Part shown: positions 32,564 through 40,253 of the stretch, in pieces
Numbering within the stretch: position 1 is the first letter of the stretch
Layout of the letters: each line of letters starts with the position of its first letter
Assembly (NCBI GenBank): GCA_030700225.1
Contig: JAUYJT010000005.1
Coordinates: 1 to 40,253, forward strand
Origin: Candidatus Nanopelagicales bacterium
GTDB taxonomy: Bacteria > Actinomycetota > Actinomycetes > S36-B12 > GCA-2699445
Reading direction: 5' to 3'
Length of the DNA stretch: 40,253 bases
Made by a program: the position numbers and the translations under genes
Notes under the pieces: generated by a model
Database searches by the model: none
Seen by the model: the letters and a program-made list of their open reading frames with translations, nothing else
Told to the model about the DNA's origin: nothing

Positions 32564-33342
32564 TCGGTCGGCGCTACCTCGTTGGGCATGGCACCCCCGT
32601 ATCGCCGGTCCCGCCGAACGTACTCGCCGATGGCCCACCACAGGTGTCGGCGGTCCACGTCAGGCCACAAGTGCTCCAGGAACACCATCTCGGCGTACGC
32701 GCTCTGCCACAGCAGGAAGTTGCTGATCCGCTGCTCCCCCGACGTCCGCATGAACAGGTCGACATCGGGCATGTCGGGTTCGTCAAGGTAGCGGGCGAAC
32801 TTCCGCTGCGTAACCGAATCCGGGTCGATGAGTCCACGCACAGCGTCCCGCGCCAGCGCCGCGGCGGCATCAGCGATCTCGGCCCGGCCTCCGTAGTTGA
32901 CGCACATGGTGAGCGTCATGACCTGGTTGTGGCGCGTCAACTCCTCCGCGTACTCAAGTTCGGCGATGACCGACTTCCACAGCTTGGGACGCCGGCCAGC
33001 CCATCGGACTCGGATTCCCATCTCGTGAAGTTCCTCGCGGCGCCTGCGCACGACCTCCCGGTTGAATCCCATCAGGAAGCGCACTTCGTCCGGTGACCGC
33101 CGCCAGTTCTCTGTTGAGAACGCGAAGACGCTCAAGTAGTCCACACCGATCTCGATCGCGCCATGTACGACGTCCAGCAGTGCGAACTCTCCGGCCTCGT
33201 GACCCGCTGTGCGCGGCAATCCGCGTTCCTTGGCCCAGCGGCCGTTGCCGTCCATAACGATCGCGATGTGCCGGGGCAGCAGATGCTCTGGATACCGCGG
33301 CGGACGAACGCCAGAGGAATGCGGAACCGGGCCCTTCGTCAT
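32554..33342 (-). CDS. uppS: Isoprenyl transferase (undecaprenyl/decaprenyl diphosphate synthase)
   Basis: This 262-residue cis-prenyltransferase has the motifs [17 protein letters not shown], the catalytic [20 protein letters not shown] and [20 protein letters not shown]. It makes the lipid carrier for cell-wall glycans. The ATG at 33342 overlaps the recO stop (ATGA). The gene ends by overlapping the convergent EF-G-like gene. Confidence 0.97.
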   Translation of the reverse strand: MTKGPVPHSSGVRPPRYPEHLLPRHIAIVMDGNGRWAKERGLPRTAGHEAGEFALLDVVHGAIEIGVDYLSVFAFSTENWRRSPDEVRFLMGFNREVVRRRREELHEMGIRVRWAGRRPKLWKSVIAELEYAEELTRHNQVMTLTMCVNYGGRAEIADAAAALARDAVRGLIDPDSVTQRKFARYLDEPDMPDVDLFMRTSGEQRISNFLLWQSAYAEMVFLEHLWPDVDRRHLWWAIGEYVRRDRRYGGAMPNEVAPTDQS

Positions 33343-34070
33343 ACCCGTTCCACCATGGGCCAGGATCGTAATCCGCGCTCCAGATGCCACTGAAGGAAGG
33401 CGCCGACCAAGCCGCTCGCCTCAGCCCGGGCGCGATTCTCGCTGCCAAGCGCTCGATCCCACTCCCCGGACATCAGCGCCCCCAGCAGTTCCAGCGTGTC
33501 CGGTCGCGGCCTGGCCGCACCCGCTGGACGGCAATCCTGGCAGACCATCCCGCCGGATCCTATGTGGAAGGCGGTGTGTGGACCTTCGCGCCCGCACCGC
33601 GCGCAGTCCGCGAACGATGGCGACCACCCGGCGACGGCCAAGGAGCGCAGCAGGAACGCGTCCAGTACCAGACCCGCCGGCAATGTTGCCGCTACCAGAG
33701 TCCTAAGAGCTCCAACGAGCAGCAAGTACTGCCGCGTGGCCGACTCCTTCTCCACGGGCGTGAGCCGCTCCACGGCCTCCAGCATCGCGGTCCCCGCCGT
33801 CCACCGCGGATAGTCCCCGCACAGACTCGCCCCATAGGCGGACAGCGACTCCACCTGAGTGACAGTGTCCAGCGACCTGCCCTCGTAGCACTGCACGTCC
33901 ACGCGGCTGAACGGCTCGAGCCTGGCCCCGAACCTGCTCTTGACACGGCGCACACCCTTCGCCACTGCCCGGACCCGACCGTTGTCCCGAGAAAGCAGTG
34001 ACACGATCCGGTCCGCTTCACCTAGGTCGTGAGTGCGAAGGACGATCGCCTCATCTCGGTACAAGGGCAC
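33339..34070 (-). CDS. recO: DNA repair protein RecO
   Basis: This 243-residue recombination mediator has the OB-fold start [20 protein letters not shown] and [20 protein letters not shown]. The zinc site [14 protein letters not shown]...CQDC is in the C-terminal half. It loads RecA onto SSB-coated DNA with RecR. The GTG at 34070 gives the family N-terminus, though a GTG 15 nt upstream is in frame; neither has a clear ribosome binding site. It is followed by uppS with a 4-nt overlap. Confidence 0.95.
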   Translation of the reverse strand: MPLYRDEAIVLRTHDLGEADRIVSLLSRDNGRVRAVAKGVRRVKSRFGARLEPFSRVDVQCYEGRSLDTVTQVESLSAYGASLCGDYPRWTAGTAMLEAVERLTPVEKESATRQYLLLVGALRTLVAATLPAGLVLDAFLLRSLAVAGWSPSFADCARCGREGPHTAFHIGSGGMVCQDCRPAGAARPRPDTLELLGALMSGEWDRALGSENRARAEASGLVGAFLQWHLERGLRSWPMVERV

Positions 34071-34146
34071 GGTCCAGTGTCGCACTCACCCTGACCATGG
34101 GCGGGTAGATCCCAGCGAGCCGCGAGGCGTCGGTTACCGTCATGTG

Positions 34147-35499
34147 GTGGCGTCAGTCTTCCGCCGCGGCGACGCGGGTGCCGAGGATCCCGAACGGCGC
34201 GCCGTTTCCGGTCAGCCCAAACGTCGCCGACTGCGCAAGCCCACATTCCAATGGCCTCGACGCGTCGGCCAAGACCCCGCACGCGATCCCTCGCTGCCAA
34301 GCTCGACTGGATACATGCCTCCGTCAGCGCCAGAGCAAGCGCCGCGGGTTTCCGAATCGGTGCAGTTGCTGGCGTTCGACCCGCGCTGGCTGCGCCGCAG
34401 TGTGATCGCGATCCTGGTCATCCTCACGATCTATCAGCTGGCCGTCTGGCTCTTCCACGCGACCGGCCACTTCTTGTTCCTGATGCTTCTCGCCTGGCTG
34501 GCGGCGATCGCCATGGAGCCCCCTATTAGGTTCTTTGAGCGCCATGGCATGAGCCGCGGTCTCGGAACAGGCATAACGATGCTCGCCGGACTGCTGGGCA
34601 CGATGGTGGCGCTTGTCATGCTCGGCGGTGTCTTCTCTTCCCAGCTCGCCGAACTCATTGATTCTGTGCCGACGCTCGTCACCGATGTTGTCGACCAGCT
34701 GAACGAGCGCTTCGGACTTCATCTGAACCCGAACGAAATCACCTCCCAACTGAACCTAGACGCGAGCACTGTGGCATCGTTCGCGACGGACTTCGCCGGG
34801 GGCATCTTCGGCGCGATCGGAGTGGCCTTCGCTGTCATTTTCGACACGCTGACGGTTCTGGTTTTCGCTTTCTACGTCGCCGCCGACGGCCCCCGGCTAC
34901 GCCGCACTATCGCCAGCTGGTTGCCTCCCCGCCATCAGCGCGTCCTAGTCACTGTGTGGGACATCAGCCTGGCCAAGACAGGCGGGTTCGTGGTGTCGAA
35001 GCTCATCCTGGCCGGACTGTCTTCGGTCGCGCACGCCGGATTCTTCTGGGTTATTGACCTGCCGTTCTGGCTGCCGCTTGGGGTCTTCGCCGGCTTCACG
35101 GCGCAGTTGATACCCACGATCGGCACCTACATCGGCGTCGCCGTACCGGTGCTGATCGCCCTACTGGAAGATCCAATTGACGCTCTGTGGATCGTGGCTT
35201 TCGCCACGGTGTACCAGCAGATCGAGAACTACGTGTTCACCCCGAAGGTCAGCCGGGCGACCATGCATATCCACGCCGCCGTGGCGCTGGCGGCGGTATT
35301 CATAGGCGCCGCGCTCTGGGGGCCGATCGGAGCGCTCATCGGCATCCCGCTCGCGGCTGCGGTCATCGCTGTTCTTGATACCTATGGCAACCGCTATGAG
35401 CTGATCGCTGAGATGTCCGATGGGACTCCGGCGGCGGGACTTGACGCTGATGAACCCGACGCTGAGCCCAGGCAGGATGTGGCGCTGCCCGGCTTCTAG
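34147..35499 (+). CDS. AI-2E family (TqsA/YdbO-like) membrane transporter
   Basis: The product has about 450 residues. After a basic cytosolic N-terminus, eight or so membrane helices follow, including VIAILVILTIYQLAVWL, LFLMLLAWLAAIAMEPPI, VAFAVIFDTLTVLVFAFYVA and the family motif region IPTIGTYIGVAVPVLIALL and YQQIENYVFTPKVSRATMHI. The family exports diverse substrates, and autoinducer export is known for only some members. Two starts are possible: GTG at 34147, placed 6 nt after TACCGT (leaderless), or ATG at 34315, with no ribosome binding site, which trims 56 basic residues. The codons between look translated, so I use 34147. It is divergent from recO. Confidence 0.85.
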   Translation: MASVFRRGDAGAEDPERRAVSGQPKRRRLRKPTFQWPRRVGQDPARDPSLPSSTGYMPPSAPEQAPRVSESVQLLAFDPRWLRRSVIAILVILTIYQLAVWLFHATGHFLFLMLLAWLAAIAMEPPIRFFERHGMSRGLGTGITMLAGLLGTMVALVMLGGVFSSQLAELIDSVPTLVTDVVDQLNERFGLHLNPNEITSQLNLDASTVASFATDFAGGIFGAIGVAFAVIFDTLTVLVFAFYVAADGPRLRRTIASWLPPRHQRVLVTVWDISLAKTGGFVVSKLILAGLSSVAHAGFFWVIDLPFWLPLGVFAGFTAQLIPTIGTYIGVAVPVLIALLEDPIDALWIVAFATVYQQIENYVFTPKVSRATMHIHAAVALAAVFIGAALWGPIGALIGIPLAAAVIAVLDTYGNRYELIAEMSDGTPAAGLDADEPDAEPRQDVALPGF

Positions 35500-35682
35500 C
35501 TGAGCCCGGACCCGGGCGGAGTGTCCAGATGGTGCGAATCCTATGTTGATCAAGGAGTTCTGCCGCCACATAGGCGTAGAAGATCGCTAACGAGCATGAT
35601 CATGAGGGGATTTGCATCACCGAGCCCCCGGTAGCGTCCGACAAGGCAAGACTTCGGCCGCGCCCTTGCGGTGTCCAACTTT

Positions 35683-35780
35683 GCGGCCGTTCCTGACAAA
35701 CGCGCCCGTTGAGGTACAGAAGCGCCCGTTGCAACGAGTGTTTCTTCGCCGAACGGGCGCTTCTGTGCTTAGCGGCCGCT
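35683..35780. repeat. About 100-bp intergenic palindromic element, copy C
   Basis: This runs from GCGGCCGTTCC to AGCGGCCGCT with inner GACAAACGCGCCCGTT, GTACAGAAGCGCCCGTT and the facing AACGGGCGCTTCTGT. Copies B (reversed) and C match along their whole length except a few short blocks. It sits in the 320-bp gap between the AI-2E gene and the era stop, in which I see nothing else. Confidence 0.85.
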
Positions 35781-35819
35781 AATGCGGGTGTGGCGGCGCG
35801 CTCAGGGAGCCTGCCGGGC

Positions 35820-36743
35820 TCAGAATCCGAGCCGCTTCAACTGCTTCGGGTCGCGCTGCCAGTCCTTGGCGACCTTGACACGCAGATCCAGGAAGACCTT
35901 GCTGCCGAGCAGGGCCTCCGTTCTGCGGCGGGCATCCGTGCCGATCTGCTTGATGCCAGCGCCGCGCGGCCCTATGACGATTGGCTTCTGACTGTCACGT
36001 TCGACGTAGAGGACCGCAGTTATGTCAACCAGCGGGTCCGAATCGGGTCGGCCTGGCCGAGTCTCCATCTCATCGACAACGACGGCGATGGAATGCGGCA
36101 TCTCGTCGTCCATACGCCGCAACGCGGCTTCCCTTATGAACTCAGCTACCAGCACACGGTCGGGCTCATCAGTAATCTCACCCTCCGGATACAGAGGAGG
36201 CCCAGGTGGCAAGCACCCCAGCAGAATCTCAGTGAACTCCGCGACGTTGAACCCCGTGACCGCGCTCACCGGCACGATCTCCGTCCACTCCAGCCCCACG
36301 TCCTGAGCCAGGGAAACGCACGCCACGAGCTGCTCGGCGACTCTCGCGGGAGCGACCTTGTCGGTCTTGGTCACCAAAGCGATCTTCACCGGCCCAGCCA
36401 GCCCTGAGATCTGCCTTCCGATGAACCGGTCCCCGGCTCCGATTACTTCGTCCGCTGGGAAGCACTGGGCGATCACGTCCACTTCGGCCCAGGTGCCGCG
36501 CACCAGGTCATTGAGCCGCCGTCCCAGCAGGGTCTTTGGCCGGTGAAACCCTGGGGTATCCACGATCACGACCTGCCGGTCCGGGCGCGACACGACGCCG
36601 CGGATCGTGTGACGCGTCGTCTGAGGGCGGTCCGATGTGGCAGCGACGTCCGTGCCCAGTATCGCGTTCAATAGCGTGGACTTGCCGACGTTCGGGCGCC
36701 CAACGATGCACGCGAAACCGCTGCGGAACGCCGGTTCACTCAT
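35820..36743 (-). CDS. era: Ribosome-associated GTPase Era
   Basis: The 307-residue protein combines a Ras-like GTPase domain (G1 GRPNVGKST, RPQTTRHTIRG, G3 DTPGFHRPK, G4 as TKTD in place of NKxD) and a C-terminal KH domain (VIGPRGAGIKQIGTDARRR). Era binds the 3' end of 16S rRNA during 30S assembly. The T in G4 is a conservative change. The start overlaps the CBS protein stop by 8 nt. Confidence 0.96.
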   Translation of the reverse strand: MSEPAFRSGFACIVGRPNVGKSTLLNAILGTDVAATSDRPQTTRHTIRGVVSRPDRQVVIVDTPGFHRPKTLLGRRLNDLVRGTWAEVDVIAQCFPADEVIGAGDRFIGRQISGLAGPVKIALVTKTDKVAPARVAEQLVACVSLAQDVGLEWTEIVPVSAVTGFNVAEFTEILLGCLPPGPPLYPEGEITDEPDRVLVAEFIREAALRRMDDEMPHSIAVVVDEMETRPGRPDSDPLVDITAVLYVERDSQKPIVIGPRGAGIKQIGTDARRRTEALLGSKVFLDLRVKVAKDWQRDPKQLKRLGF

Positions 36744-38031
36744 GTTCGTGCTCGCCGCTGTCCAGTCGCTCGACGAGTATGGCGTCTACCAGGTTGCGCC
36801 TTCCGGCTGTAGATTCCGCGGTCAAGCGCCACCCATGCGTGTCCACTTTCGCCCCAGGAATCGGTACCAGGCCCAGCCTGCTCGCCATCAGACCGCCCAC
36901 AGTCTCCACGCCCTCAGCATCGGGGTCGAGGTCCATACCTGTCAGTGCGGCCAGATGCTCCAGGGTTAGCCGCGCACGCACACGGAATCCTCCATCAGGC
37001 AACTCGACTACTTCTAGCTCCTCGGTGTCGTACTCATCGGCGATCTCGCCGACGATCTCCTCCAGAATGTCCTCGATCGTGACTAGCCCCGCCGTGCCTC
37101 CGAACTCGTCAACCACGATTGCCATGTGTTCGCGATCCGCCTGCATCTCGCGCAGCAGCTCGTCAGCCGGCTTGCTGTCTGGGACGAAGTGGGCTTTCCG
37201 CATCCTGGAGTCGATGCGCTCGCTGCGGTGCCCGTCTCTGTTCTCCAACATGCGCCCGACGAGGTCCTTCAGCAACACCACGCCCACGATTTCGTCGAGG
37301 CTCTCGCCCGCTACTGGGATCCGGGAGAACCCAGATCGAAGGCACAGTGACAAGCCTTGGGCAAGAGTTCTGGACCGTTCGATGAACACCATCTCGGTGC
37401 GGGGCACCATCACTTCCCGCGCGATCGTGCCGCCCAACTGGAACACCGACTGAATCATCTGACGCTCGTCGTCGGCGATCACGTCCGCGGCCCCGGCCGC
37501 GTCGACCATCTCCAGGAACTCGGCCTGCGATGCGAATGGGCCTTCACGGAAACCGCGCCCGGGGGTGATCGCATTGCCCAGCAGAATGAGCAGCGCGGTG
37601 ATTGGCGACAGCAGCGCGACCAAGGCCCGCACTACAGGCGCCGCCCCGGCAGCCACACGCGCTGGATGCTGCCTGCCCACCGTGCGGGCAGAGACATCGA
37701 GCACAACGTAGGTGACAGCGGTCATGAACGCCGTGGCCACGATCAAGTTCCAAGCCGGGCTCCAGCTGGACCACTGCACGAGCCAGGCCGCGACGACGAT
37801 CACCGCGGTCAGCATCGTGGCTGTGCGCGCCAGCAGCAAGGCGTTGACGCTACGGACGCGGTCGCGCACGAGATGGTCGACCCGGATAGCCGCCCGCTCG
37901 TGTGTCTTGCGCAACTCATCAACGCTGGCCTTGGACAGTCGCGAGATGGCGGTCTCGGCAGCGACTAGCAGCCATGACGCCACGACTAGGGCAACAGCCA
38001 CGACAACGAGTACAAGTGGCTCGGGCATCAC
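36736..38031 (-). CDS. CNNM/CorC-type CBS-domain membrane protein
   Basis: This 431-residue protein has an N-terminal DUF21 domain with about four membrane helices (LVLVVVAVALVVASWLLV, VIVVAAWLV and others). A pair of CBS domains beginning MVPRTEMVFIERSRTL and SRIPVAGESLDEIVGVVLLK, and a C-terminal CorC_HlyC domain (EGVETVGGLMASRLGLVPI) follow. Such proteins are linked to magnesium or cobalt efflux and often annotated hemolysin-like. The start overlaps ybeY by 4 nt. Confidence 0.92.
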   Translation of the reverse strand: MMPEPLVLVVVAVALVVASWLLVAAETAISRLSKASVDELRKTHERAAIRVDHLVRDRVRSVNALLLARTATMLTAVIVVAAWLVQWSSWSPAWNLIVATAFMTAVTYVVLDVSARTVGRQHPARVAAGAAPVVRALVALLSPITALLILLGNAITPGRGFREGPFASQAEFLEMVDAAGAADVIADDERQMIQSVFQLGGTIAREVMVPRTEMVFIERSRTLAQGLSLCLRSGFSRIPVAGESLDEIVGVVLLKDLVGRMLENRDGHRSERIDSRMRKAHFVPDSKPADELLREMQADREHMAIVVDEFGGTAGLVTIEDILEEIVGEIADEYDTEELEVVELPDGGFRVRARLTLEHLAALTGMDLDPDAEGVETVGGLMASRLGLVPIPGAKVDTHGWRLTAESTAGRRNLVDAILVERLDSGEHEHE

Positions 38032-38504
38032 GACGTTCCCGCCGGGTCGCGCGCAGGATCGGTCACCGAGCGCTCGTAGGCGGCAACCAGCTCCGCCTGC
38101 CGTCCGAACATGGCTCGCCCCGCGGCTTGATCCGAATGGTCATGCCCCAGCAGGTGCAGCACGCCGTGAGTCAGAAGCACACGCATCTCCGCCTGGCAGT
38201 CTCCCGAGCGGGCCTGACGAGCGGCCACCGAAGGACACAGCACTACGTCTCCCAGCACTCCGGTCACTGCCGACTCGCCGACCGTTGGCTCGACGAGCTC
38301 ATCCATCGGGAAGCTGAGAACATCCGTCGGACCGGGCTCGCCGAGCCACTCGCGATGCAACCGCTCCATCTCATCCTCGTCGACCAGCGCGATCGACAGC
38401 TCCGCGTCGGCGGACATGCCCAGCGCTGACATCAGGAACGTCGCGAGGCCGAGCAGATCCGCCTCGTCCACGGCGCCGGCGGCGTTGTTGCTCAGGTCGA
38501 TCAC
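38028..38504 (-). CDS. ybeY: Endoribonuclease YbeY
   Basis: The 158-residue zinc protein has the metal site in LLTHGVLHLLGHDHSDQA (HGxLHLLGxDH) and the DVLSFPMDE motif upstream. It takes part in 16S rRNA 3'-end maturation and ribosome quality control. It overlaps phoH (GTGA) and the CBS gene, within the conserved phoH-ybeY-CBS-era run. Confidence 0.97.
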   Translation of the reverse strand: MIDLSNNAAGAVDEADLLGLATFLMSALGMSADAELSIALVDEDEMERLHREWLGEPGPTDVLSFPMDELVEPTVGESAVTGVLGDVVLCPSVAARQARSGDCQAEMRVLLTHGVLHLLGHDHSDQAAGRAMFGRQAELVAAYERSVTDPARDPAGTS

Positions 38505-39499
38505 CGGCGGGACCGATCCGTGCGGGCGGCAGGCTCGCGTCTGGCATCCCAGCGGCCGTAGGCGTCAACGATGCGCCCGACGAGCTCATGCCGGACAACG
38601 TCCCCGGAGTCCAGCCGGATGAAAGCCACTTCGCCCAGGCCCTTCAGAATCTCCTCGACAACGATCAGTCCTGACGGCATCCCGGTGGGCAGGTCGACCT
38701 GTGTCACGTCACCTGTGACGACCATCGTCGAGTTGAAGCCGAGCCGTGTCAGGAACATCTTCATCTGCTCCGCGGACGTATTTTGAGCCTCGTCGAGGAT
38801 GATGAAAGCGTCGTTCAGCGACCTGCCACGCATGTAGGCCAGCGGGGCGACCTCGATGGTTCCGCTCGTGATGAGTCGCGGGATCGAGTCCGGGTCGATC
38901 ATGTCGTGCAGGGCATCGTAGAGCGGCCGCAGGTAGGGATCGATCTTCTCGCTGAGGGTCCCAGGTAGGAATCCGAGGCGCTCCCCCGCTTCGACGGCCG
39001 GACGGGTCAAGATGATTCGGTTGACTTCCTTGCCTTGCAGAGCCTGAACGGCCTTGGCCACCGCCAGGTACGTCTTGCCGGTACCGGCCGGGCCAACAGC
39101 GAACGTGACAGTGTTCCGGTCTATCGCGTCGACGTAGTGTTTCTGGTTCTGCGTCTTCGGGCGAATCGTCTTGCCACGGTTGGACAATATGTTGGCCGTC
39201 AACACGGTGGATGGCAGCGCCCCGCCTCCCCGCAGCATCTCCAGGGAGCGCTCAACGGCCTCCGGAGTCAAGCCCTGACCTGTGCGCAGGACAGCGATCA
39301 TCTCAGCGAACAGCAGCTCGACCAGGTGGACATCCTCGGCGTCGCCCGCCAGGCGGATCTCATTGCCCCTGGCTACGAAATCCACGCCTGGGAACGCCTG
39401 CTCCACAACCCGAAGCAGCGAGTCACGCACGCCCAGGACATTGACCATCGGCAGCGAGGATGGAACCACGACCGTGGATTCGGTGGACGTTTGACTCAC
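38501..39499 (-). CDS. phoH: PhoH-like ATPase
   Basis: This 332-residue P-loop protein has VGPAGTGKTYLAVAKAV (Walker A), RIILTRPAVEAGERLGFLPG, and AFIILDEAQNTSAEQMKMFL (Walker B region). The N-terminal KH-like segment precedes it. PhoH proteins are ATPases thought to act on RNA with YbeY. The GTG at 39499 overlaps the HIT gene stop (GTGA); a GTG 12 nt upstream is also in frame. Confidence 0.96.
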   Translation of the reverse strand: MSQTSTESTVVVPSSLPMVNVLGVRDSLLRVVEQAFPGVDFVARGNEIRLAGDAEDVHLVELLFAEMIAVLRTGQGLTPEAVERSLEMLRGGGALPSTVLTANILSNRGKTIRPKTQNQKHYVDAIDRNTVTFAVGPAGTGKTYLAVAKAVQALQGKEVNRIILTRPAVEAGERLGFLPGTLSEKIDPYLRPLYDALHDMIDPDSIPRLITSGTIEVAPLAYMRGRSLNDAFIILDEAQNTSAEQMKMFLTRLGFNSTMVVTGDVTQVDLPTGMPSGLIVVEEILKGLGEVAFIRLDSGDVVRHELVGRIVDAYGRWDARREPAARTDRSRR

Positions 39500-39840
39500 C
39501 CTGGGGGCCACTTCATCTGGCGGCCCCCGAGCACATGAGCGTGAACGTGGTCGACGCTCTGACCTCCCGCTGACCCCGTATTGATCACGACACGGTATCC
39601 GCGTTCGTCCAGCCCTAAGTCGGCTGCGACCTTGGCTGCCAGACGCAGCAACTCCCCTGCCTGCGTCTCGTCCGCCGCGGTCAGGTCCGCGACGTTGGCA
39701 TGGTGAGCGAGCGGTATCACCAGAACGTGCACTGGCGCCTTGGGGTCGATGTCGTGAAACGCGTAGAACTGATCATCCCGGTAGACGGGACTCGACGGGA
39801 TCTCCCCGGCTCCAACGCGACAGAACAAACAGGCAGCCAT
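39496..39840 (-). CDS. HIT-family nucleotide hydrolase (HinT-like)
   Basis: The 114-residue protein starts MAACLFCRVGAGEIPSSPVY and ends with the histidine triad QSVDHVHAHVLGG. These enzymes hydrolyse AMP-lysine-type phosphoramidates. The ATG at 39840 follows a minus-strand TATGTT box by 6 nt (plus 39847-39852), so a leaderless promoter may lie here and drive the phoH-ybeY-CBS-era run. Confidence 0.95.
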   Translation of the reverse strand: MAACLFCRVGAGEIPSSPVYRDDQFYAFHDIDPKAPVHVLVIPLAHHANVADLTAADETQAGELLRLAAKVAADLGLDERGYRVVINTGSAGGQSVDHVHAHVLGGRQMKWPPG

Positions 39841-39901
39841 TACCGAAACATACCGCCGATCGGCGTGGGATGGCTCCGCACGCAGCCGCCACGAGCGCAC
39901 C

Positions 39902-40253
39902 TCACCGACCCGAGAAGGCGTCCTTGAGTCGGCCGAATATTCCCGCCTGGCGCTCAACCGGGACGGCGATTGGTTCGTCTTCCCCGCGGATCTTCGCAAG
40001 GTTCTCCAGCAAGCCGCGTTGCTCCACGTCCAGCCGGGTCGGCGTCACTACCTCGAGATGAACGACCAGATCGCCGCGACCCGACCGCCGAAGGTGCGGG
40101 ACCCCCCGTCCTCTAATGGAACGTTCGTAGCCCGACTGGGTCCCGGTGGGGATCTGCAGCTCCTCGGTGCCGTCCAGAGTCGTCAGCGGGACCTGCGCCC
40201 CGAGCGCGGCGACAGTCATCGGAACAGACACCAGGCAGTGCAAGTCATCGGCC
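39902..40253 (-). CDS. dnaJ: Chaperone DnaJ, C-terminal part (runs off window)
   Basis: The visible 116 residues match the second C-terminal peptide-binding domain of DnaJ: DDLHCLVSVPMTVAALGAQV, LDGTEELQIPTGTQSG, RGRGVPHLRRSGRGDLVVHL and a final EGQAGIFGRLKDAFSGR-like tail (VERQAGIFGRLKDAF). The J domain and zinc fingers lie outside the window. The frame is open to position 40253. It is a DnaK co-chaperone. Confidence 0.95.
   Translation of the reverse strand, partial: ADDLHCLVSVPMTVAALGAQVPLTTLDGTEELQIPTGTQSGYERSIRGRGVPHLRRSGRGDLVVHLEVVTPTRLDVEQRGLLENLAKIRGEDEPIAVPVERQAGIFGRLKDAFSGR

Noticed and set aside
36536-37453. 305-codon Ser/Arg-rich plus-strand frame
   Set aside because: It is the reverse shadow of era and the CBS-domain gene, with low-complexity composition.

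Overview
The window comes from a high-GC actinobacterium. The strongest evidence is the mycobacterial-type order of housekeeping genes: ruvC-ruvA-ruvB with secD-secF, yebC with pdxT-pdxS, the phosphatidylinositol mannoside cluster pgsA-acyltransferase-pimA, and dnaJ-HIT-phoH-ybeY-CBS protein-era with recO-uppS. GTG/TTG starts and GTGA/ATGA stop-start overlaps are common. Several genes appear to be transcribed leaderless, with a TANNNT -10 box ending 6-7 nt before the start codon. I cannot name the genus.

Two domains are visible. Positions 1 to about 13,440 are an accessory island lying against the 3' end of secF. From the left it holds: a truncated PLD-nuclease/helicase gene; a minus-strand antitoxin-GNAT pair; a plus-strand TacA/TacT-like (DUF1778 + GNAT) toxin-antitoxin module; a truncated small gene; an AlbA_2/HATPase regulator-like protein divergent from an orphan type I restriction HsdR subunit with a YgjP-like metallopeptidase; a second, about 96% identical copy of the TacA/TacT module; a HicA-HicB module; IS3 transposase debris; a small unknown protein; a 34-35 bp tandem palindromic repeat; an ATPase gene fragment; and an ORF-less group II intron. 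The two TacA/TacT copies form 878-bp direct repeats 7,144 bp apart that bracket the restriction segment.

Positions 13,444 to 40,253 are mostly core chromosome. On the minus strand lie Sec translocon accessory proteins, Holliday junction processing, a wax ester synthase/DGAT-like acyltransferase, YebC, and pyridoxal phosphate synthase PdxST. A plus-strand secreted protein with three near-identical repeats and a fibronectin III domain follows. Next come a VapBC module beside a decayed vapC, PIM lipid synthesis, an EF-G-like GTPase, undecaprenyl diphosphate synthase, RecO, an AI-2E family permease, and the era-to-dnaJ block. dnaJ runs off the right edge.

A family of about 100-bp intergenic palindromic elements occurs three times in the core half (20289, 22830, 35683), and in one copy it is inverted. 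The points most worth attention are the TA-bracketed orphan-HsdR segment, the RT-less group II intron, the intergenic palindrome family and the operator-overlapped leaderless promoters of the TA modules.
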